A stretch of DNA of 64,000 nt from SZUA-320 sp963707875 (GCA_963707875.1 CAVPRU010000014.1:372001-436000); one strand, 5' to 3'. Positions 44,573-53,339 are shown, counted from the stretch's first letter. The notes: generated from the letters alone by a model not told the origin. Numbers and translations: made by a program.

Positions 44573-46001
44573 GATCCGGCAGTTCCCCGTGGGGCGGCTG
44601 GACCAGTGGACCTGGGAGGTCCCCACCACCGCTCATCCCGGCATGCGGGTTCCAGCCCGGATCTTTGCCGACGAGGTCCTGTTCGAGAAGATCCGCAGCG
44701 ACCGGTCGATTGAACAACTGGTCAACGTGGCCACCCTCCCAGGCGCCACCGACTGGGTCGTGGCGATGCCGGACGCCCATGAGGGGTACGGCTTCCCAGT
44801 CGGCGGGGTGGCCGCGCTCGCAGTGGACGACGGCGTCATTTCCCCGGGCGGTGTGGGGTACGACATCAACTGCGGGGTCCGGCTGCTCGCCTCCTCACTG
44901 TCCCGGGCCGACCTGGCTGACCGGTTGGAGCCGGTGGTGCACGACCTCAGCCGGACCCTCCCGTCGGGCACCGGCCGCGGCGGCGCCATTGCGCTGACCG
45001 ACGCCCAGATGGTCCGGGTGCTCGGCGAGGGAGTCGGCTACCTGGTGGAGCGCGGGTTGGCCACTGCCGAGGACGTCGAGGTCACCGAAAGCCGGGGCTG
45101 TCTGCCTGGCGCCCACCCCGATCGCGTCTCCCATCGAGCCAAGCAGCGGGGCCGCAGTCAGTTGGGCACCATCGGTTCCGGCAACCATTTCGTCGAAGTC
45201 CAGGCCGTCGACCGGATCTTCGACGCAGCGGCCGCGGCCTGCTACGGACTGTGGGAGGGTCAGGTGACTGTCCTGATCCACACCGGCTCGCGGGGACTCG
45301 GCCATCAGGTCTGTACCGACTACGTCCGGCTGATGGGTCAGGCAATGACCCGGTACCGAATCCAACTGCCGGATCGACAACTGGCCTGCGCCCCGTTTGC
45401 CAGCCCGGAGGGCCAGGAGTACTTCGGGGCCATGTGCGCCGCGGCCAACTTCGCCTGGAGCAACCGCCAGGCGTTGACCCACCTTACCCGGGAGGTGTTC
45501 GCCCGGGCCTTCGGGGACCGGGGTTCGCTCCGACTGGTCTACGACATTGCCCACAACATCGCGAAGGTGGAGACCTACCACGGCCGGGACCTCTGCATCC
45601 ACCGGAAAGGGGCGACCCGAGCCTTCGGCCCCGCCAACCCCGAAACCCCAGCGCGCTACCGGGTCGCTGGCCAGCCGGTCTTCATCCCGGGAAGCATGGG
45701 GACCGCGTCCTATGTGCTGGCGGGCAACGATGCTGCCCTGGAACGCAGTTTCGGCAGCGCCTGCCACGGCGCCGGGCGCGCCATGAGCCGCACCGCGGCC
45801 AAGCGGGCCACCACCGGGGCCATGGTTCGACGGTCGCTCGCCGAGCAGGGAATCGTGATCCGCTGCGCCTCAAACCCCGAGCTGGCCGAAGAGGCTCCCC
45901 TGGCCTACAAGGATGTCGAGCGAGTGACCGAGTGCATCGATCGCGCCGGCCTGGCGCGGCGGGTCGCACGACTGCGGCCGCTGGGAGTCATCAAGGGCTG
46001 A
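44565..46001 (+). CDS. rtcB: tRNA-splicing/RNA-repair ligase RtcB
   Basis: 478 residues from ATG 44565. It ligates RNA 2',3'-cyclic phosphate or 3'-phosphate ends to 5'-OH ends. MPDAHEGYGFPVGG, the Mn-binding and guanylylation-region Cys in VGYDINCGVRL, GTIGSGNHFVEVQ, HTGSRGLGHQV and the C-terminal CHGAGRAMSR are all present. The upstream archease is its known partner. The structured RNA and terminator at 46080-46202 follow directly. Confidence 0.95.
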   Translation: MSEIRQFPVGRLDQWTWEVPTTAHPGMRVPARIFADEVLFEKIRSDRSIEQLVNVATLPGATDWVVAMPDAHEGYGFPVGGVAALAVDDGVISPGGVGYDINCGVRLLASSLSRADLADRLEPVVHDLSRTLPSGTGRGGAIALTDAQMVRVLGEGVGYLVERGLATAEDVEVTESRGCLPGAHPDRVSHRAKQRGRSQLGTIGSGNHFVEVQAVDRIFDAAAAACYGLWEGQVTVLIHTGSRGLGHQVCTDYVRLMGQAMTRYRIQLPDRQLACAPFASPEGQEYFGAMCAAANFAWSNRQALTHLTREVFARAFGDRGSLRLVYDIAHNIAKVETYHGRDLCIHRKGATRAFGPANPETPARYRVAGQPVFIPGSMGTASYVLAGNDAALERSFGSACHGAGRAMSRTAAKRATTGAMVRRSLAEQGIVIRCASNPELAEEAPLAYKDVERVTECIDRAGLARRVARLRPLGVIKG

Positions 46002-46079
46002 CCACCTGAGCTGACCGGACTGATTCCTGTCAGTTTCACGATCTCCTCATCCATCAAGTGGTAGCTTTGTTTTGCCTTG

Positions 46080-46166
46080 CGGGATACTGGCTTGGCAGGT
46101 GGGCCCTGGCTCCTGGATCGATGCGAGATGACGGCCGCTGGAGCAGGTGCGGTCCCCAGTATCCCG
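46080..46166 (+). ncRNA. Candidate structured RNA downstream of rtcB
   Basis: An 11-bp perfect helix (CGGGATACTGG at 46080-46090 with CCAGTATCCCG at 46156-46166) closes a 65-nt interior. Inside, CCT-g-GCTCC (46105-46113) pairs with GGAGC-AGG (46140-46147) over 8 bp. An intrinsic terminator follows 5 nt later. It does not show the SRP tetraloop motif, a tRNA T-loop, or any riboswitch core I know. It may be an independent small RNA, the 3' end of the rtcB mRNA or a leader of the next gene. No promoter could be defined. Confidence 0.5.
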
Positions 46167-46170
46167 ATTA

Positions 46171-46202
46171 GAGCCGCCCAGGTCACGGGCGGCTCTTCTT
46201 CT
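46171..46202 (+). terminator. Intrinsic terminator after rtcB / structured RNA
   Basis: Perfect 9-bp stem GAGCCGCCC (46171-46179) and GGGCGGCTC (46187-46195) with a 7-nt loop, followed by TTCTTCT. Confidence 0.85.
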
Positions 46203-46216
46203 GAGAGGGGGCCTCC

Positions 46217-47125
46217 GTGATCGCTCGGGCCGGGCCGGTGATAGCCAACCAGGAACCTGCCGCGCTGCTGCGCCGGACCGCGGAACTGCTCGCCGCCCAG
46301 GGCGAAGACGGCTTCAGAGTACGGGCCTACCACCGGGCCGCAGAGACCGTCTCCCAACTCCCGGAGCCCGTGGCCCACCTGCTCGCCCGGGAGGGACTCG
46401 GCGGATTGATCGCGCTGCCGGGAATCGGGCGCGGGATTGCGGCCGACCTGAGCGAGTACGTCCACTGTGGACGGCTCCCGGCCCTCGAACGGCTCGCGGG
46501 ACGGGCCGATCCCATCACCCTGCTCGCCTCGCTCCCCGGTATAGGAGTGATCCTCGCGGACCGGATCCACCACGATCTGGGCATTGGAAGCCTCGAGGAT
46601 CTCGAGCTCGCAGCCTGGGATGGCCGACTGGAGCAGGTGCCGGGGATCGGACCCCGCCGGGTGGCAGTGATCCAAGCCACTCTTGCCACTCGACTGCGGC
46701 GCCGGTGGACACCGACTGAACCGCGGAGCGAGGTCGGCCCCCCCGTTGCCGAACTCCTGGAGGTGGACCGGGAGTACCGCCGAAAGGCGCGGGCCGCGAA
46801 GCTCCCGACCATAGCCCCGAGACGCTTCAACCCCCGCCGAGAAGCCTGGCTCCCGGTCCTCCATACCTCTCGCGGCGGACGGAACTACACGGTGCTGTTC
46901 TCCAACACCGCCGCAGCGCACCGGCGCGGGCGAACCGACGATTGGGTGGTGCTCTACTACGAAGGTCGCGGCCGGGAGGGTCAAGCCACCGTGGTGACCG
47001 AACGGACCGGCCGCCTCCGCGGAAGGAGGGTCGTGCGGGGGCGCGAACTCGCGTGCTTCCGGCACTACGGAGTCTGGCGGCCTCCCGATCCCCATCGCGA
47101 CACCAACGGCAACGGGGTGATCTGA
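46217..47125 (+). CDS. Helix-hairpin-helix DNA-binding protein (PolX N-terminal-like, no polymerase domain)
   Basis: 302 residues, GTG start. The first ~75 residues resemble the 8-kDa domain of family X polymerases (ALLRRTAELLAAQGEDGFRVRAYHRAA, ALPGIGRGIAADL), followed by two HhH motifs (LPGIGVILADRI, VPGIGPRRV). The polymerase palm and the PHP domain are absent. The C-terminal half (WLPVLHTSRGG, TVLFSNTAAAHRRGRTDDWVVLYYE) is a separate small domain of unknown role. Its function is unknown; DNA binding is inferred from the HhH motifs. It begins 14 nt after the terminator. Confidence 0.8.
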   Translation: MIARAGPVIANQEPAALLRRTAELLAAQGEDGFRVRAYHRAAETVSQLPEPVAHLLAREGLGGLIALPGIGRGIAADLSEYVHCGRLPALERLAGRADPITLLASLPGIGVILADRIHHDLGIGSLEDLELAAWDGRLEQVPGIGPRRVAVIQATLATRLRRRWTPTEPRSEVGPPVAELLEVDREYRRKARAAKLPTIAPRRFNPRREAWLPVLHTSRGGRNYTVLFSNTAAAHRRGRTDDWVVLYYEGRGREGQATVVTERTGRLRGRRVVRGRELACFRHYGVWRPPDPHRDTNGNGVI

Positions 47126-47138
47126 CCACCGATTCGCT

Positions 47139-48056
47139 TCAGGCGCCCGACCGCACCACCAGCACGTCGCAGGGGGCCCGTTCCAGCACCGCCTCGGCCA
47201 CGCTCCCCAGAATCAACCGATTCACCCCGGTCCGCGCCGCCGATCCCACGGCGATCAGATCAGCGTTCCGCCTGCGAGCCACTTCCAGCAGCAGGGTGCG
47301 GGGGTCGGCCGGCTCGATCACCTGACGCCACTCCTTGCCCGCCACCACCAGTGACTCGAGAGCAAGCTCCATCCGGCCTCGTCGATCGCCGAGCATCTTG
47401 GCCGTCTCGAATCGCCGGACCCGCGGCTCGTTGAGGATCAGCCCGGGCGGAATGTTCTCCAACGGATCCTGGTAGCCATGGACTGCCGTCAGCCGACCGG
47501 TGAGTGGCACCAGCTGGCGGGCGAGCCGGGCCGCTCGGGCAGAAACCGGTGTCAGGTCATGCCCGACCACAGCGTGGCGATACCCCGCGGCGGCGGGCCG
47601 GGATACCACCAGGACCGGTCGACGGGCCAGCCGGACCAGCCGACGGGCGGTGGAACCCAGCAAGGCCCGCTGCAGGCGGGACAGGCCCCGCCGCCCGATG
47701 CAGATCAGCTCGGCATCGATTACCTCGGCGAGGCGGGCGATTGCCTCGGCGGGCTTTCCCTTCATCACCTTGGTCGCCACCGTCACGTCGTGGCGGTCTC
47801 GGCGACGGAGCCACACTTCCAGCCTCTGCTGCGCCGCCTCGAGTTCCAGCTCGGCAGCCCCCAAGATGACCGACTCGGCCGACCGCTGGACCCCCTCAGG
47901 GAGGACGTAGGCCAGCAACAGATGGGCCCCGGACCGGAGCGGCAGCCGGGAGGCCCGGCGGACTGCCCTGCCGCCGTCGAGTGACAGGTCCGTCGCGATC
48001 AGGACCCGTTTCAGTCCGATCGCGTTGAGCAGCATCCCGTCCTTCCGCTTTGCCAT
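47139..48056 (-). CDS. Universal stress protein, two UspA domains
   Basis: 305 residues. Two tandem UspA folds: the first starts at KRVLIATDLSLDGGRAV and ends with LLGSTARRLVRLARRPVLVV; the second starts at HAVVGHDLTPVSARAA and ends with LILGSVAEAVLERAPCDVLVV. Both keep the G-x-G-x(9)-G-(S/T)-type ATP-binding end (GRRGLSRLQRALLGST, GSAARTGVNRLILGS). It is cytoplasmic. The adjacent CBS protein, 12 nt upstream on the same strand, is probably co-transcribed. Confidence 0.9.
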   Translation of the reverse strand: MAKRKDGMLLNAIGLKRVLIATDLSLDGGRAVRRASRLPLRSGAHLLLAYVLPEGVQRSAESVILGAAELELEAAQQRLEVWLRRRDRHDVTVATKVMKGKPAEAIARLAEVIDAELICIGRRGLSRLQRALLGSTARRLVRLARRPVLVVSRPAAAGYRHAVVGHDLTPVSARAARLARQLVPLTGRLTAVHGYQDPLENIPPGLILNEPRVRRFETAKMLGDRRGRMELALESLVVAGKEWRQVIEPADPRTLLLEVARRRNADLIAVGSAARTGVNRLILGSVAEAVLERAPCDVLVVRSGA

Positions 48057-48068
48057 CCCGGACTCCGG

Positions 48069-48503
48069 CTAAAAGGCCAGCGTGGGCGCCTGCTTGGCCA
48101 GCAACTGGCCGATGATGGCCACCTCGTCCACCACCAGTTCCAGCACGTCATCAAGACTCAGCAACCCCGCCAGCGCCCCACCGGGCCCGGTCACCACCAG
48201 ACGGCGGACCCCGGCGTGGGCCATCCGCGTCATGGCCTGTTCGATCGGGGTGTGTTCGTCCACGGCCTGGACCGGCGCCGTCATGACGTCCCGCAGCGGA
48301 GTCTGGTCCGGGTCACGATTCGTGGCGAGGCACCGCAACACCAGATCCCGATCGGTGACAATCCCGAGCGGCGCCTCGGTCGGCCCGGCCACCACCACCA
48401 GAGTCCCGACGTCGTGTTCGCCCATCCTCCGGGCAATCTCTCGAACCGTTTCTTCGGGCGCGGCCGTCGCCACCACCCGAGTGCAAATGCGTCCAACCGA
48501 CAT
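48069..48503 (-). CDS. CBS-domain pair protein
   Basis: 144 residues forming one Bateman module of two CBS repeats: CTRVVATAAPEETVREIARRM...GIVTDRDLVLR and MTAPVQAVDEHTPIEQAMTRMAHAGVRRLVV. Such modules bind adenine nucleotides and act as energy sensors. There is no catalytic domain. It is upstream of the UspA gene, a common pairing in stress-response clusters. Confidence 0.9.
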   Translation of the reverse strand: MSVGRICTRVVATAAPEETVREIARRMGEHDVGTLVVVAGPTEAPLGIVTDRDLVLRCLATNRDPDQTPLRDVMTAPVQAVDEHTPIEQAMTRMAHAGVRRLVVTGPGGALAGLLSLDDVLELVVDEVAIIGQLLAKQAPTLAF

Positions 48504-48612
48504 GGAATTACCCTCCTCTCGAGCTCCGACTTGAAAGATGGCGCCGGGGCTGTGAAGCAGGGCTGAAGGGCCGGTGAAACGACGGGCGGGGCCTTATCTT
48601 CCTGTCGAGCCA

Positions 48613-48699
48613 GGCGTGGTGGCCGAGTGGTTGAAGGCAGCGGTCTTGAAAACCGCCAGCGGGGAAACCCGCTCGTGGGTTCGAATCCCACCCGCGCCG
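48613..48699 (+). tRNA. tRNA-Ser (TGA)
   Basis: 87 nt class II tRNA. The acceptor GGCGTGG pairs with CCGCGCC, the discriminator is G73, the anticodon loop is CTTGAAA, the long variable arm is built on AGCGGG/CCCGCT, and the T-arm is GTGGG-TTCGAAT-CCCAC. CCA is not encoded. The promoter is not clear; a TATCTT about 13 nt upstream may be its -10. Confidence 0.95.
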
Positions 48700-48770
48700 T
48701 ACCCGTTCCGATCCCGTGGCACACTGCTGGCCCCTCTGGGGACCAACCTCGTGACCTGGATGATGGGCGA

Positions 48771-49190
48771 ATGTCTGGTTTTCGACACGATCTGATGATG
48801 CTGGTGGGAGCAGTCTCCCTGGCGGCCTGCGCCACAACAGAACCCAGTTCCGGCCTCCCGGCCGGCGCGGTCGAACTCCACCCCAGGCTGGCCTACCAGG
48901 CCTGGTTCCAGAAAACCGAGGCCTGCTCCGGGATGTCAGGCGCGTTTCAGAACGTGCAATGGTATGTGGTTCCTGGAGTTGAGACGTTTTCCACAGACCA
49001 GGGCCCCAAGGTCGGCATGTGGCTCAAGACCAGCAGAGGGGACGCCATCGTCCTCGCGGGGAACTACCAGGAACACGAGATGGTCGTCCGGCATGAGATG
49101 CTCCACAGCCTGATCGGGACAGCGGGGCACCCCTCCAGCTACTTCGTGGACCGCTGCCAACTGACCTGGGAGACCTGGCTGGCCGGCTGA
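48771..49190 (+). CDS. Small zincin-like lipoprotein
   Basis: 139 residues. The lipobox SLAAC puts the lipidated Cys at residue 20. HEMLH at 108-112 is a zinc-protease HExxH motif, and H120 or D127 could be the third ligand. H120 is two residues further than in metzincins. The rest is short and includes a Cys pair (52, 129). It may be an active membrane-anchored peptidase of minimal size or a non-catalytic relative. I do not recognise the family. It follows tRNA-Ser and is convergent with the ABC exporter operon. Confidence 0.7.
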   Translation: MSGFRHDLMMLVGAVSLAACATTEPSSGLPAGAVELHPRLAYQAWFQKTEACSGMSGAFQNVQWYVVPGVETFSTDQGPKVGMWLKTSRGDAIVLAGNYQEHEMVVRHEMLHSLIGTAGHPSSYFVDRCQLTWETWLAG

Positions 49191-49263
49191 TCTGATGTAG
49201 CGAGGTAACCCCATCGTGTTGCCCGGGCACCGCACGGGCAGAGTCCGTACCACAACCCACCCA

Positions 49264-50367
49264 TCAGGTCATCATCACCCGGAACCGCCGGGTTGCGACC
49301 ACCATCCCCAGCGCGGCCATGGTGACCAGGGTCATCAGCTGGGGCCAGAGGTCGTTCAGCCCGGCATCCTTGAGAAAGATCCCGCGGACGACTTCCAGGA
49401 AATGCCGCAGCGGATTCAACAGGGTGGCCACCTGGAACGCTTCCGGCATGCTCGAGATCGGAAACATGAGCCCGGAGAAGATCAGGGCCGGCAGCATGAA
49501 CAGGAACATCGACATGAACGCCTCCTGCTGGGTCCGGGAGATGGTCGAGATCAGGAGGCCGAGGGACAGCCCCGCCACCAGGAACGGTACCGCTGCACCG
49601 AGCAGCAGCAGCACGGAGCCCCGGAAGGGGATATCGAACCAGAGGACCGCCAGAGTGGACACCATGGCGAGGTCCACGACCCCGATCACCGCGACGGGGA
49701 GAGTCTTCCCGAGCATCAGCTCGGTGGGGCTGATCGGACTGACGATCAACTGCTCCCAGGTCCCCACTTCCCGCTCCCGGACCACACTCAGCGAGGTGAG
49801 CAGCATGGTGATCAGCAGGAGGAGCGCCCCCATCACGGCGGGGACATTCCAGACCCGGCTCTCGAGAGACGGGTTGTACCACGCCCGCGGTTCCAACACG
49901 ACCCCGGCGGGATCGCCGGCCAGATCCTGGGCGAGCCAGCGGATGATGCCCTGGATGTAGCCGAGGGCGATGTTGCCGGTGTTGGAGTCGGTGCCATCGA
50001 GCAGGGCCTGCATCGTGGCGCCGCGGCCGGCGCGAAGGTCCCGACTGAAATCGGGCGGGATCTCCAGGCTGATGAGGGCGGTGCTCCGCTCAAGGGCCCT
50101 CGGAATCTCCTCGGCCCGCTCCGCCTGCCGCACCACCTGGAAATAGCCCGACGCCGTCAGCCGATCGACGAGGGCCCGGCTGTCTGCGCTCCGGTCGAGG
50201 TCGAGCACGATCAGGGGGACCTCCCGGACATCAGTGGACACCGCGTATCCGAAGAGAACCAGCTGGATGAGGGGGGCCACGAAGATGACCCCCCGCATCC
50301 GGATGTCCCGGAGCATCTGACGCGTCTCCTTGCGCCCCATCCGGAAAACCCGGGACCAGGAGATCAC
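49264..50367 (-). CDS. ABC-2 type permease (YbhR/YbhS-like), second subunit
   Basis: 367 residues. An N-terminal membrane helix (VIFVAPLIQLVLFGYAVSTDV) is followed by a large extracytoplasmic loop (about 45-180) and five further helices, as in ABC-2 permeases of the YbhS/YbhR type. NPLRHFLEVVRGIFLKDAGL at the C-terminal part is the family signature. It is the last gene of the exporter operon and overlaps the other permease by 4 nt. Confidence 0.9.
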   Translation of the reverse strand: MISWSRVFRMGRKETRQMLRDIRMRGVIFVAPLIQLVLFGYAVSTDVREVPLIVLDLDRSADSRALVDRLTASGYFQVVRQAERAEEIPRALERSTALISLEIPPDFSRDLRAGRGATMQALLDGTDSNTGNIALGYIQGIIRWLAQDLAGDPAGVVLEPRAWYNPSLESRVWNVPAVMGALLLLITMLLTSLSVVREREVGTWEQLIVSPISPTELMLGKTLPVAVIGVVDLAMVSTLAVLWFDIPFRGSVLLLLGAAVPFLVAGLSLGLLISTISRTQQEAFMSMFLFMLPALIFSGLMFPISSMPEAFQVATLLNPLRHFLEVVRGIFLKDAGLNDLWPQLMTLVTMAALGMVVATRRFRVMMT

Positions 50368-51479
50368 CCGTCGATCTCCTTCCGGAAGGTCCGGGTCGCC
50401 ATCCCGAGGGTGATCAGGGTGAAGGCCAGGAGGCCCAGGGCCTGGGGCCAGAGGATTCCGAGCCCGATGCCCTTCAGGAAGATCCCCCGGGTGATCACGA
50501 TGAAGAACCGGGCCGGGATGAGCACACTGACAACCTGAAGCACGAGGGGCATGCTGGCGATGGAGAAGATGAAGCCCGAGAGCAGGAGGGTCGGCAGGTA
50601 GGTTGTCATGATCGCCACCTGGGTGGCCAGCATCTGGGACTTGAGGGCCGCCGAGAGGAGCAGACCGAAACTCAGCATCCCGATCAGGAAGAGCAGCGAC
50701 ATGGCGGCCAGCAGGAAGACGCTCCCCCGGAGCGGCACGTCGAAGACCAGCAGCCCCACCACCACGGCCATCGTGACGTCAACGACGCCGATCCCGATGT
50801 AGGGCAGCAGCTTGCCCCCCACGACTTCCAGGCGATGGACCGGGGTGGCCGCCAGCTGCTCCATGGTGCCACGCTCCCACTCCCGGGCAATGGCCAGCGC
50901 AGTCAGCATCGCCGCGATGATGGCCATGATCACCGCCACCAGCCCGGGCACGATCATCCGGGCGCTCTCCAGGGCCTCGTTGTACCAGACCCGGCCCTCG
51001 AACCCCAGTGGCGAGGTGGTGGCCCTGGATGCCAGAATCCGGCGATTGACCCCAGCCGTGATGGCGTCGGCGTAGTTGATGGCAATCGTCGCGGTGTTGG
51101 CATCTCCGCCGTCCACCAGCAGCTGCACCGCGGCCGGGCGGCCGGACGCCAGGTCCGAGGCATGGCCGGGCGGAATCACCACCACCAGGCGAACCTTGCC
51201 GCGGGCCAGGAGATGACCAGCCTCACCTGGGCTCTCCACCCGGGCCCGGAGGCTGAAGTACCCCGAGGCCTGAAAGGCCTCAACCAGTTCCCGGCTCGCG
51301 GGGGTCCGGTCTCGATCCAGCACCCCGAACGGAATATCCCGCACGTCGAGAGAGATGGCGCTCCCGAACACCAGCACCAGGAGGAACGGCAGCACGAACG
51401 CGAGCAGCAGGCTCCGCGGGTCCCGGCGCAGCTGGAGGGCCTCCTTGCGGGCGATCGCCCAGAGCCGCCGGAAACTCAT
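50364..51479 (-). CDS. ABC-2 type permease (YbhR/YbhS-like), first subunit
   Basis: 371 residues with the same topology as its neighbour: membrane helix near residue 25 (LLLAFVLPFLLVLVFGSAISL), a long extracytoplasmic domain, then a five-helix bundle ending with LIPARFFIVITRGIFLKGIGL. The two permeases are diverged paralogues and presumably form a heterodimeric channel with the two ATPases upstream. Confidence 0.9.
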   Translation of the reverse strand: MSFRRLWAIARKEALQLRRDPRSLLLAFVLPFLLVLVFGSAISLDVRDIPFGVLDRDRTPASRELVEAFQASGYFSLRARVESPGEAGHLLARGKVRLVVVIPPGHASDLASGRPAAVQLLVDGGDANTATIAINYADAITAGVNRRILASRATTSPLGFEGRVWYNEALESARMIVPGLVAVIMAIIAAMLTALAIAREWERGTMEQLAATPVHRLEVVGGKLLPYIGIGVVDVTMAVVVGLLVFDVPLRGSVFLLAAMSLLFLIGMLSFGLLLSAALKSQMLATQVAIMTTYLPTLLLSGFIFSIASMPLVLQVVSVLIPARFFIVITRGIFLKGIGLGILWPQALGLLAFTLITLGMATRTFRKEIDG

Positions 51480-52411
51480 GGGTCGCCGGTCTCCCCCTCC
51501 CGGACCAGGCCGACGAACACATCTTCCAGCGACGGCTCGATCTCCTCGATGGTCGACCAGCCCAGCCCCGCTCCGGTCAGTCGTGCCACGACCGCCGCCC
51601 GACCCCGCGAGATGTCAGACACGACGGCGTGGACCGACCGGCCGAACATGGTGACTGCTCCCACCCCTTCGGCACCGGTGAGGGCTTTGACCACCTGGGG
51701 AGGTTGGTCGGTGACCACCGCCAACAGCGGCTGGCGCATCCGGGCGCGGAGCCCGGCCGCGGTGTCGAGCGCGACCAGTTTTCCGCGATGCATCAGGATC
51801 AGTCGATCGCAGTACTCCGCTTCTTCCATGTAGTGGGTGCTCACCAGCACCGTGGTGCCGTGGGCGGCCAGCTGGTAGATCAGGTCCCAGAAGGCACGCC
51901 GGGAGAGGGGGTCCACGCCTGAGGTGGGCTCGTCGAGAAACAGCACGGCCGGCTGGTGCAGCAGCGCACAGCCGAGCGCCAGCCGCTGTTTCAGACCGAG
52001 CGGCAGGGTCCCCGTCAGTTGGCCGGCCACGGCGGCCAGGTCCGCGCTCTCGATGACCCAGTCCCGCCGGGCCCCGAACTGGCCACGAGGGACCTGGTAC
52101 AATCCACCGAAGAACTCGAGGTTTTCCACCACCGTCAGGTCGCCGTACAGCGAAAAGAGCTGGGACATGTATCCAATTCGTCGGCGCACGCCGAAGGGAT
52201 CCCGGGCGACGTCGAGTCCCGCCACCTGGGCGGTGCCACCGGTTGGCGGCAGCAGACCGGTCAGCATCCGGATCGCGGTGGTCTTGCCGGCGCCGTTCGG
52301 GCCCAGGAATCCGAAGACCTCCCCAGTGGCGACCGAGAAACTCAGATCGTCGACGGCAACGAAGTCGCCAAACACCTTCCGGAGCCGGTCGGCCACCACC
52401 GCATCAGCCAC
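51476..52411 (-). CDS. ABC transporter ATPase, canonical H-loop but degenerate signature
   Basis: 311 residues. Walker A GPNGAGKTT, Q-loop YMSQLF, Walker B VLFLDEPTSGVDP and H-loop STHYMEEAEYCD are intact, but the LSGGQ signature reads PLGLKQ. It corresponds to the second half of the fused E. coli YbhF. Its partner has the opposite defects. It overlaps both neighbours. Confidence 0.93.
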   Translation of the reverse strand: MADAVVADRLRKVFGDFVAVDDLSFSVATGEVFGFLGPNGAGKTTAIRMLTGLLPPTGGTAQVAGLDVARDPFGVRRRIGYMSQLFSLYGDLTVVENLEFFGGLYQVPRGQFGARRDWVIESADLAAVAGQLTGTLPLGLKQRLALGCALLHQPAVLFLDEPTSGVDPLSRRAFWDLIYQLAAHGTTVLVSTHYMEEAEYCDRLILMHRGKLVALDTAAGLRARMRQPLLAVVTDQPPQVVKALTGAEGVGAVTMFGRSVHAVVSDISRGRAAVVARLTGAGLGWSTIEEIEPSLEDVFVGLVREGETGDP

Positions 52412-53339
52412 TGGCGGTTCCGGTCATCAGGGTCACGAAGACATCCTCCAGGGAGGGGGACACCGGACGGATCGCGCGGGCGCCGGAGCCGGTCGAGCCG
52501 ACGAGCGCTGCCACCGCCTCGGCCCCCGACGGCTCGGTCGTCACGTGGAGGACCCTGCCATATCGGGCAACCGTCGTGACGCCGGGGGTGGCCCCAAGCA
52601 CTCGCCTGAGGACAACCAGGTCGGGGCCCTCGACCGCAAAGACCCGACCGGCGAGTTGCCGCTGGAGCGCGGCCGGAGTGTCGAGTCCCAGTCGCCGTCC
52701 CTCATGCAGGAGCAGCACCCGATCACACCGCTCCGCCTCGTCCAGATAGGAGGTGCTGGCGATCACGGTCGTCCCGGCGGCCACCATGTCGTGAATGATG
52801 AGCCAGAGGTCCCGACGGGAGATCGGGTCGACCCCGAAGGTCGGTTCATCAAGCAGCAGCAACCGCGGCTGGTGGATGAGGGCGCAGGAGAGCGAGAGCT
52901 TCTGCCTCATCCCGCCTGAAAGCGCGCCGGCCAGCCGGCCCTGGAAGGGGCCCAGCCCGCTGAAGGCGTACAGTCGCTCCAGCCGGGCCGGCCGGTCTGC
53001 CACCGGTACGCCATACAGATCAGCGTAGAACCGGATGTTCTCCGCCACGGTCAGATCGGCATAGAGGCCAAACCGCTGGCTCATGTAGGCCTGCGTCGCC
53101 TTGACCCCCTCGGGATCCCGTGCCACGCTGATGCCGAACACCCGCGCGTCCCCGGCGCTGGGTCGGAGCACTCCGGCCAGCACCCGTAGCAGGGTGGTCT
53201 TCCCCGCCCCATCCGGCCCTACCACCCCGAACAGCTCCCCTTCGCGGACCTCGAAGCCGAGTCCCCCGATAGCGGCTACCGTTCCGAACCGTCGGACCAG
53301 GCCCTCGACCCCCACGGCCACAGCCACAGCTGCACTCAT
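52404..53339 (-). CDS. ABC transporter ATPase, canonical signature but H-loop His replaced
   Basis: 311 residues. Walker A GPDGAGKTT, signature LSGGMRQ and Walker B LLLDEPTFGVDP are intact. The H-loop reads STSYLDEAERCD, with Ser for the usual His. It corresponds to the first half of YbhF. Together with the next gene it would make one working and one dead ATP site, if they dimerise. Confidence 0.93.
   Translation of the reverse strand: MSAAVAVAVGVEGLVRRFGTVAAIGGLGFEVREGELFGVVGPDGAGKTTLLRVLAGVLRPSAGDARVFGISVARDPEGVKATQAYMSQRFGLYADLTVAENIRFYADLYGVPVADRPARLERLYAFSGLGPFQGRLAGALSGGMRQKLSLSCALIHQPRLLLLDEPTFGVDPISRRDLWLIIHDMVAAGTTVIASTSYLDEAERCDRVLLLHEGRRLGLDTPAALQRQLAGRVFAVEGPDLVVLRRVLGATPGVTTVARYGRVLHVTTEPSGAEAVAALVGSTGSGARAIRPVSPSLEDVFVTLMTGTASG

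Noticed and set aside
46080..46166. SRP RNA or Y-RNA assignment for the structured element
   Set aside because: The GGAAGCAGC-type SRP tip and a tRNA-like T-loop are both missing.
49191..49263. Hairpin TGCCCG-N9-CGGGCA between the zincin lipoprotein and the exporter
   Set aside because: There is no T-run on either strand; termination here is not supported.
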